Made by a program: the position numbers and the translations under genes. Below the pieces are notes generated by a model, which was not told the DNA's origin, did no database searches, and saw only the letters and a list, made by a program, of their open reading frames with translations. Positions 62,052 to 64,000 of a stretch of DNA of 64,000 bases are shown piece by piece; the first letter of the stretch is position 1, and the number at the start of each line of letters is the position of its first letter. Source of the DNA: Saccharomonospora piscinae (GTDB lineage: Bacteria > Actinomycetota > Actinomycetes > Mycobacteriales > Pseudonocardiaceae); assembly GCF_005862235.1 (NCBI RefSeq), contig NZ_VCEK01000004.1, positions 372,001-436,000 on the forward strand. The letters are read 5' to 3'.

Positions 62052-63230
62052 CTACCGCGCCGGGCCCCGCCGCACCACCCGGATCGTCAGGCCCGCTGTC
62101 GACAGCCGGTGCAGCAGCGCGTCGCCCATCGCGGTGGCGGTGGTGACCTGGCCAGCCGTCGGGGGCAGGTCGTCAAAGGCCAGGCAGAGCGCCGACTCGG
62201 CCAGCATCTTCGCGGTCTCGTCGTAGCCGGGGTCGCCGCCCGCGAACTCGGTGACGACCCGCTCGCCGCCACCCTCGCCGACGAACCGCACGGAGAACCA
62301 CGACCGCAGCCTGCGGTGCTCGCTGGGCCCTTCGCCGGGCTTGCGGATACCGGCCAGCGCCCGGCGGGCGGGCGGAATCTGGGCCAGTATCCCGAGCACC
62401 GCCAGCCCGAGCCCGGCGGCGAGGATCGTGGGCAGGCGTTTCACCGACGCGTAGTGGCGGTAGGTGAAGTCCGGTCCGTAGCGCTCCAGCGCGGCGGCCG
62501 AGCGACCGACGATCTGCGGGTCGAGTGTCGGCAGTGGAACGAGCCAGCGACGGGTCTCGGGGTCGCGGCGTGGCGGCCCGCCCGGCAGGTGTACCCGGCG
62601 GTGCCGTGGCTCGACGCGGCGGCGTTGCCGTGCGACGCGGGCCATCTGACGTGGTCGCGACAGCGCGGTGAGCGCGGAGGCGTAGGTGCCCCCGGAGAAC
62701 TCCGCGCGGGCCCGCACCTGGCCCTGCACCCGCAGCGGCACATCCTGGGGCAGGTGCTGGACGGTGAAGTAGACGCCGAGGTCGTAGGGCACGGAGTCGA
62801 ATCCGCAGGCGTGGACCAGGCGGGCGCCGCTCTTCGCCGCCGTGTCATGATGCGCCAGATACATCCGGTCAACGAACTCCGGCTCCCCGGTGAGGTCCAC
62901 GTAGTCGGTGCCGGTCCGGGCGCACGCGGCCACCAGCGCTTCGCCGTAGTGCAGGTACGGCCCGACGGTCGTGATCACTACCCGGGTGGACTCGGCGAGC
63001 CGCGTCAGCGACCCGGGGTCACCGACGTCGGCGTGCAGCAGCGGCAGCTCGGCGCACGCGGGGTTGATCCGTGCCAGCCGCTCTCGTACCCGTTCGAGCT
63101 TGTCCCGGCTCCGCCCCGCGAGGGCCCAGCGGCAGTCGTCCGGGGCGTGGCGGGCCAGATAGTCCGCCGTGAGCCCTCCGGTGAAGCCGGTTCCACCGAA
63201 GACGACGACGTCGTACTCCCGATCGGCCAT
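62052..63230 (-). CDS. Saccharopine-dehydrogenase-like / trans-acting enoyl reductase family protein
   Basis: 392 aa. N-terminal Rossmann fold VVVFGGTGFTGGLTADYLARHAP, then DYVDLTGEPEFVDRMY and HACGFDSVPYDLG; one possible membrane-associated helix near 270-290 (TILAAGLGLAVLGILAQI). This layout matches the actinobacterial family that includes the trans-acting enoyl reductase Rv2953 of phenolic glycolipid synthesis. The substrate here is unknown; a lipid is likely. Confidence 0.88.
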   Translation of the reverse strand: MADREYDVVVFGGTGFTGGLTADYLARHAPDDCRWALAGRSRDKLERVRERLARINPACAELPLLHADVGDPGSLTRLAESTRVVITTVGPYLHYGEALVAACARTGTDYVDLTGEPEFVDRMYLAHHDTAAKSGARLVHACGFDSVPYDLGVYFTVQHLPQDVPLRVQGQVRARAEFSGGTYASALTALSRPRQMARVARQRRRVEPRHRRVHLPGGPPRRDPETRRWLVPLPTLDPQIVGRSAAALERYGPDFTYRHYASVKRLPTILAAGLGLAVLGILAQIPPARRALAGIRKPGEGPSEHRRLRSWFSVRFVGEGGGERVVTEFAGGDPGYDETAKMLAESALCLAFDDLPPTAGQVTTATAMGDALLHRLSTAGLTIRVVRRGPAR

Positions 63231-63356
63231 GGTGTCCCTCCGTGGTCGCCGTGTGTTCCATGCGTAACACGGAAAACCGTCGCGACGGGCCGGAGGTGAC
63301 GAGAGTCAACCCGTGCGGAGGTGCGACACGCCCGCACGACACGCGATCGTCCGCCG

Positions 63357-63382
63357 GATTGAAAGGCATGGCACCGGGGTAC
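63357..63382 (+). promoter_or_regulatory. Putative SigB-type promoter of the 66-aa acidic protein
   Basis: GATT (63357-63360), 16-nt spacer, GGGTAC (63377-63382), fitting the actinomycete SigB form GNNT-N14-16-GGGTAC. The ATG lies 10 nt after the -10 element. Confidence 0.45.
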
Positions 63383-63392
63383 CTGCTCGATC

Positions 63393-63593
63393 ATGACCGA
63401 TAACCACGAGCTGGCTCCCGAGGCCGATGTCACCGAGCAGCGCCTGTCCGCCAGTGACGGGGCCGACGCCGACACCGGCGGTGCCGACGCCCTGGAGCAG
63501 TCGCTGCCGATGGAGGCGAACCCCGCCGACGTGGCCGAGCAGGCGACGGTCGTCCCACTGGAAGACGACGACGAATTCCGGGCGGATAGCTGA
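63393..63593 (+). CDS. Small acidic protein with two ADVxEQ motifs
   Basis: 66 aa, strongly acidic and probably disordered. It contains EADVTEQ and, about 34 residues later, PADVAEQ, then an acidic end (EDDDEFR). Similar short proteins with these paired motifs occur in actinobacteria without known function. It lies 75 bp before the WhiB gene and may be a stress protein if the SigB-like promoter is real. Confidence 0.65.
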   Translation: MTDNHELAPEADVTEQRLSASDGADADTGGADALEQSLPMEANPADVAEQATVVPLEDDDEFRADS

Positions 63594-63668
63594 GGTGTGG
63601 ATTTCTCGCAACCGGGGTAAACGGCCCCCACTGACGCGGATCGCACGAGCACGGAGGTGACACCACAG

Positions 63669-63965
63669 ATGGCCGACACGTCTCGCCTGCCCACACCGGT
63701 CGCCGAGGTCTGGGAGTGGCAGCGGCACGGCAACTGCCGCAATCTCGACAGCGCGGTGTTCTTCCATCCTGACGGCGAACGCGGTTTCGCGCGCGCCGAC
63801 AGGGTGGCGCGGGCCAAGGAGATCTGCCGCACGTGCCCCGTCATCGTGCAGTGCCGTCACCACGCGCTCACGGTGCAGGAGCCCTTCGGGGTCTGGGGCG
63901 GTCTCGACGAGACCGAACGCCGCGAGGCCATCGCGCGGCGCAAGAAGCTGCAGCCCGCGGTCTGA
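63669..63965 (+). CDS. WhiB-family [4Fe-4S] transcription regulator, WhiB3/WhiD-like
   Basis: 98 aa. Cluster ligands Cys23, Cys53, Cys56 and Cys62, then GVWGG at 74-78 and a basic C-terminal tail (RREAIARRKK). The segment VFFHPDGERG with ICRTCPVIVQC is characteristic of the WhiB3/WhiD branch. Such proteins bind the principal sigma factor and respond to redox state or nitric oxide. The ATG at 63669 has GGAGG 11 nt upstream; an in-frame GTG at 63657 would destroy that site. Confidence 0.93.
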   Translation: MADTSRLPTPVAEVWEWQRHGNCRNLDSAVFFHPDGERGFARADRVARAKEICRTCPVIVQCRHHALTVQEPFGVWGGLDETERREAIARRKKLQPAV

Positions 63966-64000
63966 CTCGGGGGAGGTGCACCGCGTGCGGTTCGGGTACA

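Overview
The window is a very GC-rich chromosomal segment of an actinomycete. GTG starts, four-base ATGA/GTGA gene overlaps and TANNNT -10 boxes placed 6-8 nt before start codons are all common. Gene content and order (clpP2-clpX; folC-ndk-rne-rplU-rpmA-obgE-proB-nadD-rsfS-gpgP-octT-degV-comEA-comEC-holA-rpsT-lepA-hemW; sir-cysH-cysD-cysN-chelatase) match the conserved mycobacterial/Pseudonocardiaceae core. I infer a Pseudonocardiaceae member (Saccharomonospora- or Amycolatopsis-like). The genus is a guess from gene style and was not measured.

Layout. 1-9.6 kb: the 3' part of clpP2, clpX, a small membrane protein, a MEDS/anti-sigma kinase with a SigB-like promoter, a secreted esterase with fdhD, a GPP34 protein, valS and a secreted SGNH lipase. 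9.7-19.2 kb: an accessory carbohydrate island. It holds an RbsA-type ATPase, two permeases, a lipoprotein binding protein, a sugar epimerase and a 1199-aa secreted ThuA/PQQ-sugar-dehydrogenase/PKD/CBM protein. A strong promoter overlapped by a 7+7 palindromic operator starts it and two tandem terminator hairpins close it. 19.3-31.8 kb: folC, DUF4233, ndk, a DrrAB-like exporter, a zinc-ribbon membrane protein, rne with a long leader, rplU-rpmA with a strong terminator, obgE and proB. 31.8-33.3 kb: a Cmx/CmlR-type exporter behind a 9-codon leader peptide and hairpin. 33.4-46.3 kb: nadD, rsfS, gpgP, octT, degV, comEA, comEC, thrC behind a SAM-I riboswitch, holA, rpsT, a VOC protein, a methyltransferase and lepA. 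46.3-51 kb: nitronate monooxygenase, hydrolase, MDR oxidoreductase, two small proteins, barstar and an enoyl-CoA hydratase. 51.2-57 kb: a minus-strand assimilatory sulfate-reduction operon (leader peptide, sir, zinc ribbon, cysH, cysD, cysN, siroheme chelatase). 57.9-60.8 kb: cstA coupled to a small protein ending in Cys-Cys and an ArsA/Get3-like ATPase. 60.8-64 kb: hemW, a saccharopine-dehydrogenase-like reductase, a small acidic protein and a WhiB3/WhiD-type regulator.

The most unusual structure is a family of 21-bp tandem repeats (core CCGTGTCCGCAG followed by GTAG). They occur only between genes, at three places, and each array starts at or inside the stop codon of the upstream gene; at the third place two arrays face each other. 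Other noteworthy items are the SAM-I riboswitch on a threonine synthase, the cstA/CC-tail/ArsA-like operon, the barstar gene with an apparently degenerate ribonuclease partner, the paired DnaA boxes before comEA, and a 23-bp duplication that created a 36-codon ORF inside the sugar ABC operon. No rRNA, tRNA, CRISPR array, transposase or phage gene was recognised.
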